Shown piece by piece: positions 40,249-50,600 of a DNA stretch of 64,000 nt. Source of the stretch: Marinoscillum sp. (GTDB lineage: Bacteria; Bacteroidota; Bacteroidia; Cytophagales; Cyclobacteriaceae); contig JAMWZA010000002.1 of assembly GCA_024305105.1 (NCBI GenBank), forward strand, positions 32,034 through 96,033, read 5' to 3'. Made by a program: the position numbers and the translations under genes. The notes beneath the pieces are model-generated. The model was not told the origin of the DNA, made no database searches, and was given only the letters and a program-made list of their open reading frames with translations. Each line of letters starts with the position of its first letter. The stretch's first letter is position 1.

Positions 40249-41601
40249 ATGCAAGAGCAAGTCAATTTTGAGTGGATAAAGGAGCAGTTTTTCTCTAACG
40301 AGGAAAAGAAATTGGCACTTGCTAAAGGTGAAATCCTATTGGAGAGTAATCAGGTAAACAACCGCTTATTTTTAGTCACAAAAGGGAAACTGCAGGGATT
40401 TATCAAGGGTATGGAGTTGGAGAATTATCCAGTTCTGGAAGCGAGTAAAAATAAGTTTATAGGTGTGTACAGCTACTTTGCGGAAGGCAACCGCAGCTAC
40501 AGCAGGGTGATGGCTGTAGAGGATTCTGAGGTCTATTATTACGACAAGCCACTTTATGATCACACCAACGAAGAAATGGTCAGTCTGGCACCTTTTCTGA
40601 TTTCAGTGGTCACCAACGAACTGGTGGCACGACAGCATTTTGCCAAAAAAATGGCCATGGAGAAACGCATGGACGTGCAGCGCTTACTCAAAGCCGAGAA
40701 AATGGCTACTCTAGGTCAAATGGCCGCCGGACTAGCCCATGAACTTAACAACTCCATCGGCGTTTTGGATGGCAGCCTGGACCGCCTCAGAGTATTTATA
40801 TCACAATGCATCGCAGATGGCCATTTTAAAGATCTGGCTTCCTTTTTCGAACTTGGACGAGATAAAGGACAACAGGTTTCGAGTGAAGATGCACGAACGA
40901 GGCGAAAGCGATATGAATCGCTCATGAAAGGCCTTAGCTCCTCTCAAACCAGGAGGCTTTCCAAAACAGGAATAGAGCCGTTAGAAATCCAGCAGTTGAT
41001 CAGAAAACATCCATCGGCTGCAGATCGTATCTACGATCTCTGGGAAGTGGGCTGTACACTCTACGATATGCAGGTAGCTGCCACACATGCCACACATGTG
41101 GTCAAATCAGTCAAGCAACTCGGTGTGACTGAGCATGAATGGGCTAATGATGTAGAAGTAAACGACACCATAGAACAAGCACTGGTCATTGTGAAGAACC
41201 TGACCAAAAGGGTGGACACATCCATACGGCTGGACGAGAATATACCAAAAACCGAGGCTTGTCACGGGCAATTGGTTCAGGTTTGGATTAACCTGATCAA
41301 AAATGCCATCGAGAGTATGATTCAGCATGGCACAGAAAATCCCAGGCTAATAGTTGCTTCAACATATTCTGATACTGAAATCATCATTCAGGTAACTGAC
41401 AATGGTCCCGGTATTCCAAAAAACATCATCGACCGAATATTTGAACCGAGTTTTACGACTAAAGTAGGTGGACTTTCATTCGGTCTTGGACTTGGACTGT
41501 CCATTGTGCAACGGATAATTACGGAGCATGATGGCGAAATAGAAGTGAATAGTGAAGCCGGAAATACCCAGTTTATTCTTAAACTCCCACTAATCAATTA
41601 A
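40249..41601 (+). CDS. Histidine kinase with cNMP-binding-like N-terminal domain
   Basis: The 450-aa protein has no membrane helix. Residues about 15-125 look like a cyclic-nucleotide-binding-type beta-roll (KGEILLESNQVNNRLFLVTK, IGVYSYFAEGNRSYSRVMAV). Then comes HisKA with the phospho-acceptor H-box GQMAAGLAHELNNSIGVL, a long insert rich in charged helices, and a GHKL ATPase (WINLIKNAIES, VTDNGPGIP, GLGLGLSIVQRIITEHDG). It probably senses a cytoplasmic signal and phosphorylates the receiver protein encoded 2 bases downstream. Confidence 0.9.
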   Translation: MQEQVNFEWIKEQFFSNEEKKLALAKGEILLESNQVNNRLFLVTKGKLQGFIKGMELENYPVLEASKNKFIGVYSYFAEGNRSYSRVMAVEDSEVYYYDKPLYDHTNEEMVSLAPFLISVVTNELVARQHFAKKMAMEKRMDVQRLLKAEKMATLGQMAAGLAHELNNSIGVLDGSLDRLRVFISQCIADGHFKDLASFFELGRDKGQQVSSEDARTRRKRYESLMKGLSSSQTRRLSKTGIEPLEIQQLIRKHPSAADRIYDLWEVGCTLYDMQVAATHATHVVKSVKQLGVTEHEWANDVEVNDTIEQALVIVKNLTKRVDTSIRLDENIPKTEACHGQLVQVWINLIKNAIESMIQHGTENPRLIVASTYSDTEIIIQVTDNGPGIPKNIIDRIFEPSFTTKVGGLSFGLGLGLSIVQRIITEHDGEIEVNSEAGNTQFILKLPLIN

Positions 41602-41603
41602 TC

Positions 41604-42086
41604 ATGGACAAATTATATGTACTCTGCGTAGATGATCAGCGAGAAGTGCTAAATGCATTGACTCAGGATCTTGAACCCTTCGAAACCTCCCTGATGATCG
41701 AAGAATGTGAATCAGTGAATGAAGCCTGGGAAGTAATGGAGTCCATTGATGCCAATGGCGATCACGTGGCGATATTGATTACGGACCAGGTCATGCCGGC
41801 CAATACTGGCGTAGACCTACTCAAACGAGCCAAAAGCGATCCGAGATTTCAGGATACCCGAACGGTTTTACTGACTGGTCTGGCCACCCATCAGGATACC
41901 ATTGATGCCATAAATACGGCGCATCTGGACAATTATGTGGAGAAACCCTGGAGCAAAGAGGGCATCCATCAAATCATCAAGGTTTTAACCACCAAATACC
42001 TGCTGTCAAAAGGAATCGATTACAATGAGTATACCGAAGTTCTGGACCAACAGACACTATTCGAAACACTTCGAAAAACAACATAA
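41604..42086 (+). CDS. Response regulator with receiver domain only
   Basis: The 160-aa protein has the receiver acidic pair (VLCVDDQ, D10/D11), phospho-acceptor D61 in LITDQVMP, the conserved Thr in LLTGLA, and Lys in NYVEKPW. After the domain come about 30 residues without a known output domain. The pattern (D-Q-V-M-P, E-K-P-W) is that of regulators working with CheY-like or RpfG-like systems. It presumably receives phosphate from the adjacent kinase and acts by protein contact. Confidence 0.9.
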   Translation: MDKLYVLCVDDQREVLNALTQDLEPFETSLMIEECESVNEAWEVMESIDANGDHVAILITDQVMPANTGVDLLKRAKSDPRFQDTRTVLLTGLATHQDTIDAINTAHLDNYVEKPWSKEGIHQIIKVLTTKYLLSKGIDYNEYTEVLDQQTLFETLRKTT

Positions 42087-42135
42087 CCCAATGTGAAAGA
42101 CATTTTAAAGTTGAATTTTTCATAAGGGAAGAAAC

Positions 42136-43374
42136 ATGAACCAAATCAGCACCAAACTAACCATTGCGCTATTTTTATTTACAACCAGTGTGACACTGGC
42201 CCAGTCTCCTGACAAACTCAAAGTATATGGCGGACTGCAAATCTGGGGGCGCTATACGGAGCTCAACCCGGGATCAACAATAGGGCCGAATGAGTCTGAA
42301 AGTGCTCTGGACTTTAGTATCAGAAGGTATCGGCTGGGTGTAAAGGCACAGCCATATGATTACCTAAGTTTCAATCTGCAGCTGGGCAACAACAACTTGA
42401 GCAGATTCCAAAAAGATCAACCCCCCAAACTACTGGATGCTTATGCGACCTGGCACATCACCACGAAAACAAAAGTAACGGTCGGAAAACATGCCTGGAC
42501 AGGTCTTTCACGATATGCTGCTCCTTCTACTTTTAGCAACATTTCATCAGACATCAATTATGCTGCTGGACCCTCACTGAATGTACACGATGATTTTTTT
42601 CGCCGAATAGGGATCGCATTACACGGACAACTGGGACAGCTCGACTACCGGGCCACTGTTGCTAAACCATTTACCAATACACTAAATGCGACGTTATCCG
42701 ATCAGGCGACATTCGTCAATGAACCAAGCGCTTTTATCTACAGTGCTTATTTCAAGTATCAGTTTTTTGATCATGAAAGTCTGTCATCTGCTTTTAGTCC
42801 CTGGTCCTACCTGGGAAGTAAAAAGCTACTAACCCTTGGGGCAGGATTCTATCACCACCAAAAAGCCACTCAAACGCTTCAGCAAACTGATACGGCTCTC
42901 CATGCCATGAATTCTTTCGCTATCGATGCTTTTGTAGACCTGCCTGTGAACAACAAGGTAATCACTGGCTATATCGGATTCATCCATCATGATCTGGGAC
43001 CTAAATTTATCCGAATGGTAGGTGCCAACAATCCTGCGGATGGTTCCAAAGGACTTGGGTCACTCAACGGACGAGGCAATAGCTTCCCAATTACCGGGAC
43101 CGGTCAAATCCTATTTACACAGTTTGGAATGGGTTATAAACTGAAAAACGAACACCTGATCCAACCCAACATTTCGGCTCAGTATTCCAGCCTGGAACTC
43201 GTGCAGTCTGACGTTATTCTAATCGAAGGAGGAGTTAGTTACTACCTGGACAACCACCAGTCCAAGCTATCCATTTCGGCGCAGAGCCGACCTGTATTAA
43301 CAGAGACTGACAGTAACATAGAAGTCACTGACCGAAAGCTGATGATAATTGGTCAATATCAAATCAGGTTTTAG
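42136..43374 (+). CDS. Outer-membrane porin-like protein
   Basis: The 412-aa protein has a signal peptide (ending TLAQS) and then a beta-barrel pattern. LKVYGGLQIWGRYTEL opens it, FSIRRYRLGVKAQPYDYLSF and LLDAYATWHITTKTKVTVGK follow, and ISSQYSSLELV-like strands lead to a final IGQYQIRF ending in Phe. This layout recalls phosphate-selective porin O/P and related 16- or 18-strand channels. It lies 49 bases after the response regulator and likely provides the outer-membrane pore for the SLC13 substrate. Confidence 0.8.
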   Translation: MNQISTKLTIALFLFTTSVTLAQSPDKLKVYGGLQIWGRYTELNPGSTIGPNESESALDFSIRRYRLGVKAQPYDYLSFNLQLGNNNLSRFQKDQPPKLLDAYATWHITTKTKVTVGKHAWTGLSRYAAPSTFSNISSDINYAAGPSLNVHDDFFRRIGIALHGQLGQLDYRATVAKPFTNTLNATLSDQATFVNEPSAFIYSAYFKYQFFDHESLSSAFSPWSYLGSKKLLTLGAGFYHHQKATQTLQQTDTALHAMNSFAIDAFVDLPVNNKVITGYIGFIHHDLGPKFIRMVGANNPADGSKGLGSLNGRGNSFPITGTGQILFTQFGMGYKLKNEHLIQPNISAQYSSLELVQSDVILIEGGVSYYLDNHQSKLSISAQSRPVLTETDSNIEVTDRKLMIIGQYQIRF

Positions 43375-43401
43375 CTGTTAAATACGATATTTGCAGCTGA
43401 T

Positions 43402-44196
43402 ATGGAAACAGCTGTCACTCCTCCGGAAATAAAAAAACTTCACAATCGGATCAACTCAGAGATCGGTAAAGCCATCGCCGAGTTTAAAATGATCAATGAC
43501 GGTGACAAAATCATGATTGCCGTAAGCGGAGGTAAAGACAGTCTCTGTATGCTTCATTTCTTAAAAGCCTTTCAGTCCAAGGCTCCGATCAATTTCGAGA
43601 TTCTTGCTGTAAACCTGGATCAGGGTCAACCCGGCTTTCCAGATCACATTCTTCCTGAACTGTTCAAATCATGGAATGTGCCCCATCACATCGAATTTAG
43701 AGATACCTACTCGGTGGTAGTAGATAAAATTAAAGGTGGGAAAACCTACTGCTCGCTTTGCAGTCGTTTGCGTAGAGGTGTTCTGTATGATCTGGCCAAA
43801 AAGAAGGGCTGTAATAAATTGGCTTTGGGTCACCACATGGACGATCTGATCGAAACGTTTTTAATGAATGCATTCTATTCCGGTCAGCTGGCCTCTATGG
43901 CTCCACATTACCGTACCGACAAGGAAGGAATCAATGTAATTCGGCCTTTGTACGCTATAGATGAAGAAACAATTGCGAAATATGCTGCCTATCAGGAATG
44001 GCCAATTGTACCATGCAACCTCTGTGGCTCTCAAGATGGAATGAAAAGGCAGTACATCAAGGACTTACTGGTCAAATTGAAGGCTGATAACCCTCAGATC
44101 AAATCCAGTATATTGAATGCGATGAGGAACCCAGATCCCAACTTTTTATTGGCTCCGGAGCTCTGGAATGGAGAAATCCCTTCTTCGGTTTCTTAA
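43402..44196 (+). CDS. ttcA: tRNA 2-thiocytidine synthetase TtcA-like
   Basis: The 264-aa protein has the PP-loop ATP pyrophosphatase motif SGGKDSLCMLHFLKAF, the C-x-x-C pair YCSLCSRLRRG that holds the 4Fe-4S cluster, and LALGHHMDDLIETFLMNAFY. VPCNLCGSQDG carries the third cysteine region. TtcA thiolates cytidine 32 in tRNA. Length is a little shorter than Escherichia coli TtcA (about 310). A GATATTTG sequence, one mismatch from the -7 consensus, sits about 10 bases ahead of the start. Confidence 0.9.
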   Translation: METAVTPPEIKKLHNRINSEIGKAIAEFKMINDGDKIMIAVSGGKDSLCMLHFLKAFQSKAPINFEILAVNLDQGQPGFPDHILPELFKSWNVPHHIEFRDTYSVVVDKIKGGKTYCSLCSRLRRGVLYDLAKKKGCNKLALGHHMDDLIETFLMNAFYSGQLASMAPHYRTDKEGINVIRPLYAIDEETIAKYAAYQEWPIVPCNLCGSQDGMKRQYIKDLLVKLKADNPQIKSSILNAMRNPDPNFLLAPELWNGEIPSSVS

Positions 44197-44432
44197 CTAA
44201 AATTGGAAAAATAAATCCCTCTCTTATTAAGACGAGATCTGAATTTCAAAAGATCAACGAAAAGCGAAGTACCCAATACAGTCATCACTGCTCCAAGCGT
44301 GCCAGAGAACAATAAGAATTCAAATGAAACGCCCTGATACAACCAGTAAATGGTAAACCCGCAAAGGATCATTCCTAAAACTGAGATGCTAAGGTCTAGA
44401 AGAGAGTAAAGTCTGAATTTTGAATTAGCCAT
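44193..44432 (-). CDS. Small two-helix membrane protein, unknown
   Basis: The 79-aa protein (MANSKFRLYSLLDLSISVLG onward) has two hydrophobic helices around residues 11-31 and 36-58, then a basic tail. ATG 44432 is preceded by AAGGAT and is preferred over an in-frame start at 44492, which would add a non-hydrophobic leader. The 3' end overlaps that of ttcA by 4 bases. I do not recognise it. Confidence 0.6.
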   Translation of the reverse strand: MANSKFRLYSLLDLSISVLGMILCGFTIYWLYQGVSFEFLLFSGTLGAVMTVLGTSLFVDLLKFRSRLNKRGIYFSNFS

Positions 44433-44607
44433 ATCCTTGTTATTTGAATTTGATATAACAAAGTAAGATAATCGATGCGATATTTTCAACAATGATAATA
44501 ATATTTGGATGTTACTTAATTATTAAGGGGTTTTATTGAAAATCAACCCAAATACAACCCTAGCTGATTATTGATCAATGCTAAAATGGAAATAAACCAT
44601 TCGTCTT

Positions 44608-45300
44608 CTACTGCACTTTTTTCAAAAATGCTTTTCTAAAAGTCTCTCCTATGGGTATGTCCTTGTCTCCTATTTTAACCCGGTTTTTTTCAATCTGATC
44701 AATTTGCCTGAGTGAAACAACATATGATTTATGGATGCGAAAGAAGTCAGAAGTGAGCTGACCAAGCAATTCATTGAAACTCTGTAGTGTGAGAATGCGC
44801 TCAGACGCTGTGTAAATGCTTAGATAGTCCTTCAATCCTTCGATGTACTTGATTTCACGCAGATTAACCTTTACCAATCGTGTATCAGTTTTCACAAAAA
44901 TAAAGTCCCTGGAGGCCTTAGGCTGTTCTGGTTTAGTATCAGGACTCATCCTATTTAAGGCCTTTTGTGCCGACTGTAAGAATCGCCTGAAACTGATGGG
45001 CTTTAAGAGGTAATCCGTAACGTCCAATTCAAAACCATCTACCGCATATTCACTGTATGCTGTGGTGAAAATGATCTGAGGTTTCTGTTTCAATACCTGC
45101 ACGAGCTGTGTGCCGAGTATTTGAGGCATTTGTACATCCAAAAATATGAGGTCTACTTCATTTTCCTGTAAGAAAACCATGGCTTCCACCCCATTCTCAA
45201 AGGAACCTACCAACTCAAAAAAAGGAACCTGACCAATATAATCTACTATTTTCTCCAGAGCCAGTGGCTCGTCATCTACTGCAATACACTTAATTTTCAT
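44608..45300 (-). CDS. LytTR-family response regulator
   Basis: The 230-aa protein has a receiver domain (IAVDDEP, phospho-acceptor D55 in LIFLDVQMP, T in FTTAYSE, K in YLLKP) and a C-terminal LytTR DNA-binding domain (IFVKTDTRLVKVNLREIKYI, FFRIHKSYVVSLRQID, IGETFRKAFLKK). It pairs with the LytS-type kinase whose end it overlaps by 11 bases. The ABC transporter and M1 peptidase genes are divergent from the pair and are plausible targets. Confidence 0.94.
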   Translation of the reverse strand: MKIKCIAVDDEPLALEKIVDYIGQVPFFELVGSFENGVEAMVFLQENEVDLIFLDVQMPQILGTQLVQVLKQKPQIIFTTAYSEYAVDGFELDVTDYLLKPISFRRFLQSAQKALNRMSPDTKPEQPKASRDFIFVKTDTRLVKVNLREIKYIEGLKDYLSIYTASERILTLQSFNELLGQLTSDFFRIHKSYVVSLRQIDQIEKNRVKIGDKDIPIGETFRKAFLKKVQ

Positions 45301-46444
45301 TGAGGTCTAGTTTAAGATTAAGTAGGTATTCCTTACCTTCTTCTTTAAGGTCCAATTGGAATCGCTCAGGATAAATGAGCTCAAGTCGCCGTTTTACATT
45401 CTGCAAACCAATGCCACCGGTTTTATCTTTTTCATTCATTGCTTCGCGATCAAAACTATTCGTTACCCGAAGATGAACAACTCCTGCTGACTCCTTGATT
45501 TCACAACAGACTTTGATGCCTTTCCCTGTATTGGTTGCATGCTTAAAGGCATTCTCCACAAATGAAATAAAAATCATGGGTGAAATAGAGATTGCCGGGT
45601 TTTCCAGGCTGGCCTCAAAGTGAATTTGAGACTTGTTTTTTACGCGCATCTGTTCTAGATCAAAATAGCTCCGCAGATAATCCACTTCTTTGGATAAGAG
45701 CACATATTGGGTATTACTCTCATACAACATGTAGCGCATGATTGACGAAAGCTTCATGATCGCTTCGGATGCCTCTTCAGAAATCTTGTATACCATCGTA
45801 TCTATGTTATTGAGGGTATTGAATAGAAAGTGAGGGTTGATCTGATTTCTCAATAGTGCCAACTCACTCTGAAGTTTATACTTCTCCATTTGTGCCGAGA
45901 TTCGTCTATTTCTAAACCAGTCCACGGCAAACCGAAGGATAAAGGCCATCGAAATGTTTAACAAAACAGTGAGTAGACGCCTGGAATATTCCTGCCAAAA
46001 ATCAAAAGTGTCCTCAGAGTCAGAATTTGTAAGTTTTATCGCTTCAAGAGAGTCTACGCCAAACAATGCATCTATTTCGATTTTCACAAATGGATAAACC
46101 ACACAAAGACCAACAGTAACTAGAATAAGAGCAAACAAACGGGTATTTAACCATTTGGGGATGAAAAAATAGAAGTAAGCATAAAAAATGGCGAGCTTAA
46201 AAGGCAAACTAACGAGCGTCCATATAATAATGTAGTTCAAGGAGGGATCGCCGCCTAAAATGAGAAGAGCAATCAATGAAGCGGTCAAACAAACCCAGTA
46301 GAATACTTGAAGTACTATTTTAATGATCCTTTGTTTTTTCACCTTCTTATTTTCATGTGATTCTGGCCAAATATAGAGTGACTTTTCGCACGTTTCATGG
46401 TATGTCCACAACCAATCTACCAACAATGGGAATCGATCTGCCAA
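45290..46444 (-). CDS. LytS-type sensor histidine kinase
   Basis: The 384-aa protein has four membrane helices (residues about 40-150), then a coiled linker and the His_kinase domain with the phospho-acceptor LLRNQINPHFLFNTLNNID and a GHKL ATPase (MIFISFVENAFKHA, GGIGLQNVKRRLELIYP). The start is unsure. The frame has no ATG before the first helix; TTG at 46444 is the outermost reasonable start and the frame stays open to a stop near 46522. It is followed by the LytTR regulator. Confidence 0.88.
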   Translation of the reverse strand: MADRFPLLVDWLWTYHETCEKSLYIWPESHENKKVKKQRIIKIVLQVFYWVCLTASLIALLILGGDPSLNYIIIWTLVSLPFKLAIFYAYFYFFIPKWLNTRLFALILVTVGLCVVYPFVKIEIDALFGVDSLEAIKLTNSDSEDTFDFWQEYSRRLLTVLLNISMAFILRFAVDWFRNRRISAQMEKYKLQSELALLRNQINPHFLFNTLNNIDTMVYKISEEASEAIMKLSSIMRYMLYESNTQYVLLSKEVDYLRSYFDLEQMRVKNKSQIHFEASLENPAISISPMIFISFVENAFKHATNTGKGIKVCCEIKESAGVVHLRVTNSFDREAMNEKDKTGGIGLQNVKRRLELIYPERFQLDLKEEGKEYLLNLKLDLNEN

Positions 46445-46643
46445 CCGGTTTTTATGATCTATCTTCCCTGAAATAGATCCAACTATCAGGTTTGCAGAGA
46501 ATTTATCACCGTTGGTCTATTGAATTTCTCCTTTCAAAAAGACTTCTCTTGTTTTATCAGAAGAATTCTAACAGATTATTTATTCGTTCTTGTAATTTAT
46601 CCATGTAATTGAGCACTAATCACTAAAAATCAAGCTAACCATT

Positions 46644-47537
46644 ATGAACTTATCGATCCAGAATTTATCAAAAACCTATCCCAATGGCGTTCAGGCATTG
46701 AAAGATGTGAACCTTGAAATTCCCGTCGGCATGTTTGGGCTACTCGGACCAAACGGCGCTGGAAAATCTTCACTCATGCGTACCATCGCCACACTGCAAG
46801 AACCAGACACGGGATCCATCCAGCTAGGTGATCTAAATGTATTGACACAAAAAACTGAAGTACGTAAAGTGCTGGGCTATCTCCCGCAGGAATTTGGTGT
46901 GTATCCAAAAGTCTCAGCCATTGACCTCCTCGACCACATAGCGGTGCTCAAGGGAATCACGAATGGTAAAGAACGAACCAAGTTGGTGAAATCTCTTCTT
47001 CAAAAAACCAATCTCTGGCAACACCGAAAAAAAGGCCTTGGCGGATACTCCGGCGGGATGAAGCAGCGATTTGGGATCGCTCAGGCATTGATTTCTGACC
47101 CGAAACTCATCATCGTGGATGAACCAACAGCCGGATTGGATCCAGCAGAGAGAAACCGATTTCTGAACCTACTCAGTGAGATTGGTGAGAACACGGTGGT
47201 CATCCTTTCCACACACATAGTAGATGATGTAAAGGAACTCTGTACCAACATGGCGATTATCAATCAAGGTGAAGTACTAAAAACTGGCAACCCTCTGGAA
47301 GCCATTTCTGAAGTAGAAGGCAAAATCTGGAGCAAAACCATAGAGAAAGAAGAACTTCCTACGTATCAGGATAAATTCAATGTCATCTCAGAACGATTGA
47401 TCGCTGGAAAACCGGAGATTCATGTACACAGTGACGGCCGACCGGATGACTCTTTTGCGCCTAAGGTAGCCGACCTGGAAGACGTGTATTTCTCTCGAAT
47501 CAAAGAATCAACTCAACCTGCTGAAGTTGCGGTTTAA
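46644..47537 (+). CDS. ABC transporter ATP-binding protein
   Basis: The 297-aa protein has Walker A GLLGPNGAGKSSLMRT, Q-loop GYLPQEFGVYP, signature GGYSGGMKQRFG, Walker B LIIVDEPTAGLDP and the switch histidine in ILSTHIV. It is of the drug/lipid-export (CcmA/ABC-2) type and works with the permease-peptidase fusion 74 bases downstream. The last 80 residues are the usual regulatory tail of this class. Confidence 0.93.
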   Translation: MNLSIQNLSKTYPNGVQALKDVNLEIPVGMFGLLGPNGAGKSSLMRTIATLQEPDTGSIQLGDLNVLTQKTEVRKVLGYLPQEFGVYPKVSAIDLLDHIAVLKGITNGKERTKLVKSLLQKTNLWQHRKKGLGGYSGGMKQRFGIAQALISDPKLIIVDEPTAGLDPAERNRFLNLLSEIGENTVVILSTHIVDDVKELCTNMAIINQGEVLKTGNPLEAISEVEGKIWSKTIEKEELPTYQDKFNVISERLIAGKPEIHVHSDGRPDDSFAPKVADLEDVYFSRIKESTQPAEVAV

Positions 47538-47611
47538 CTGGCAGAGCCAGAAACGAGTTCTACCGAAAAACACCTGAATCTTAATCGACAAGTACTAACC
47601 AAAACTTTATC

Positions 47612-50600
47612 ATGCTAGAGTTTATCAAATTCGAACTGAACTACCGGTTTAGTCGACCGGTAACATATATCTATTTTCTCATCGTTTTTCTCATGGCATT
47701 TCTTGCCACCTCCACAGACATAGTAAGAGCCGGAGGTAGTGGTGGAAAGGTGATGGAAAACGCCCCAGTTGTCATCACAGCGCTGATGCTGGCCATTATG
47801 ATCTTTGCTATTTTCATTACTTCGGCAGTCATGGGAGTACCCGTGCTGAGGGATTTTGAACACAAAACCGACTCCATGGTCTTCACCACGCCGGTGAGCA
47901 AATGGCAATACTTAAGTGGCAAGTTCATTGGGTCATTCATTATTGTTTTACTGATCTCTTCGGGGCTACTCCTGGGTGCCATGTTTGGCCAGTCCTTTCA
48001 ATGGCCGTGGAAAGACAACATGGACAACCTCATGGCATTTAATTTCATGTACTATTGGAATCCATATGTCATTTTCGTCCTTCCAAACCTGTTCATTTTC
48101 AGTGCCATCTTCTTCCTGGGAGGTTCTCTTGGAAAGAAAATGACCGTGGTTTACGCTCAGGGAATTATCCTGTTCATGGGCTATCTGGTTGCTCAGACCT
48201 TCCTGGCAGAGTTGGATAATCAAAACTTAGCCGCTATTCTCGATCCTTTTGGTTTTGGTTCGTTGGCCGTCACCACACAGTATTGGACCGTAGCAGAGCA
48301 AAACACCCAATTCATTCCATTTTCTGGATTTATCCTCTACAACCGACTCGTCTGGGGAGCTGTAGGCATCGCTTCGCTTGCGTTCCTATTCATCCGATTC
48401 AACTTCCAGCTGGCCGGTAACGCAAGCCGCAAAACCAAGAAGAAAGGAACAAGAGAAGAACGAGAGCTTAAAGATCAGGTCATTGAATCACCTGTGGTAC
48501 AACAGATTTTTGGCTTTTCCGCTCAACTGACACAAATCAGAAGCCTTTCATGGTTCTATTTCAAGTGGATTATCAAGCAAGTGCCTTTTATCTCTATTGC
48601 TTTAGCGGGAGTTGCGTTTGTTTTTATTATCGCATTTGTGGGCGGTACTGGAGGCTACGACATAGAAGTCTACATGACTTCCAGCCGTGCGGTAGACATG
48701 ATCGGCATCTTCAATTTATTCTTCATCATTATCACGGTATTCTACACTGGCGAGATTGTATGGAAAGAACGCGATGTGAAAATGAACCTGATTTATGATG
48801 CATTGCCATTTCCAAACTATGTGAGCACTGCAAGTAAGTTTATCGGTATGGTGCTGATGAGTATTTTCATCCTGATCATGCTCATGGTGTGTGGAATTTT
48901 AATTCAGCTGATCAAAGGGTATCCGGTGATCGAGTGGAACGTTTACCTGACGAGTCTATTTGGAGACACGCTGGCATTGATGGTCCTCTATTTGATTTTA
49001 GGCCTATTTGTGCAGGCATTGGTCAATCACAAGTTTGTCGGATTTGGGCTGATGTTCGCATTTTACATTTCCATGATCGTGATGAGCGAAGTGGGAATCG
49101 AGCACGCCATGTTTTACTTCGGTAGAGCCTCTGTTGGCAACTATTCTGAAATGAACAACTATGGCCACTATCTGACGCCGTTCTCCTGGTTCAATCTTTA
49201 CTGGTTTGGGTTGGCAGCTATTTTCTATGCGGTAGCCATCCTGTTTACAGTAAGGGGAATTGACTCGAGTTTTGCGGTGAGGCTGAAATTGGGACAACAG
49301 CGAATGACCCGAAATGCACTGGTCACGATCGTTGGTGCTTTGATCATTTTCGCAGGAAGTGGAGCGTACATTTATTACAATACCAATGTTCTTAATGAAT
49401 ATCAAAATTCCGATGACGGAAAGGCCGACCGAGCACGATACGAACGGACGCTTAATCAGTACGAATGGATTGCCCAGCCTAAAATCATTGACACCTATGT
49501 GGATGTCGATCTTTATCCAAAAAGCAGGGATTTCAAAGCATCAGGTTATTATGTCTTGAAAAACAAAAGTGATGAGACCATTGATCAGATACACATTCAG
49601 AAAAGTGTGGACAATCAATTAACGACTGCTTTGTCTTTTGAAGGAGGATTTAGTGTGGATACTGTTTATGAAGATTTCAAGTACACGGTTTTCAATCTGG
49701 ATAGCCCACTAGCGCCTGGTGATTCGGTAAAAATGAATTTCGATGTGGTTTTTACCACGGTTGGTTTTAAAGAAAGCGGATCAAATACCGACGTGGTTTA
49801 CAATGGCACATTCTTCAATAACTCTGCCTATTTCCCAAGCATTGGCTACAACAGTGGCTTTGAGCTAAGCAGCGACGATGACCGAAAGGAACAGGATCTG
49901 GAGGTAAAAGAACGCATGATGGAAACCGATGATCCACGTGGCGTAGCGCAGAGTCTGTTTGGTGATGATGCGGATAAGATCAGTTTCGAAGTGGTGGTGA
50001 GTACGGATAGCAGCCAGATTGCGATAGCGCCGGGTTACTTACAAAAGAAATGGAATGAAGGCGACCGGGTCTACTACCACTACAAGATGGATACCCCAAT
50101 GGTTAATTTCTACTCCATCATCTCGGCAGACTTTGTGGTGATCAAAGACACCTGGCAGCCTCCTGTGGATACCCTACCGGAAGTAAACCTGGAGATCTAC
50201 TACAACAAAGGCCACGAGTACAACACCGAGCGCATGATGAACGGAATGAAAGAAGCACTGACGTACTATACGAAGAATTTCAGTCCATACCAGTTTCGTC
50301 AGCTGCGGATCATGGAGTTTCCAAAATATCGATCATTTGCACAGTCGTTTGCCAATACGGTTCCTTTCTCTGAAGGGATCGGGTTCATTCAAAACATCAA
50401 AACGAACGATGTAGACCTGCCATTCTATGTGACTGCACATGAAGTGGCTCACCAGTGGTGGGGACATCAGGTCACTGAAGCGGGTGTAAAAGGAAATGCG
50501 ATGCTCTCAGAAACGCTTTCACAATACTCGGCACTGATGGTGATGAAGAAGAACTTCAAACCCGAGATCATCAAGGAGTTTCTCAAGCATGAACTCAACT

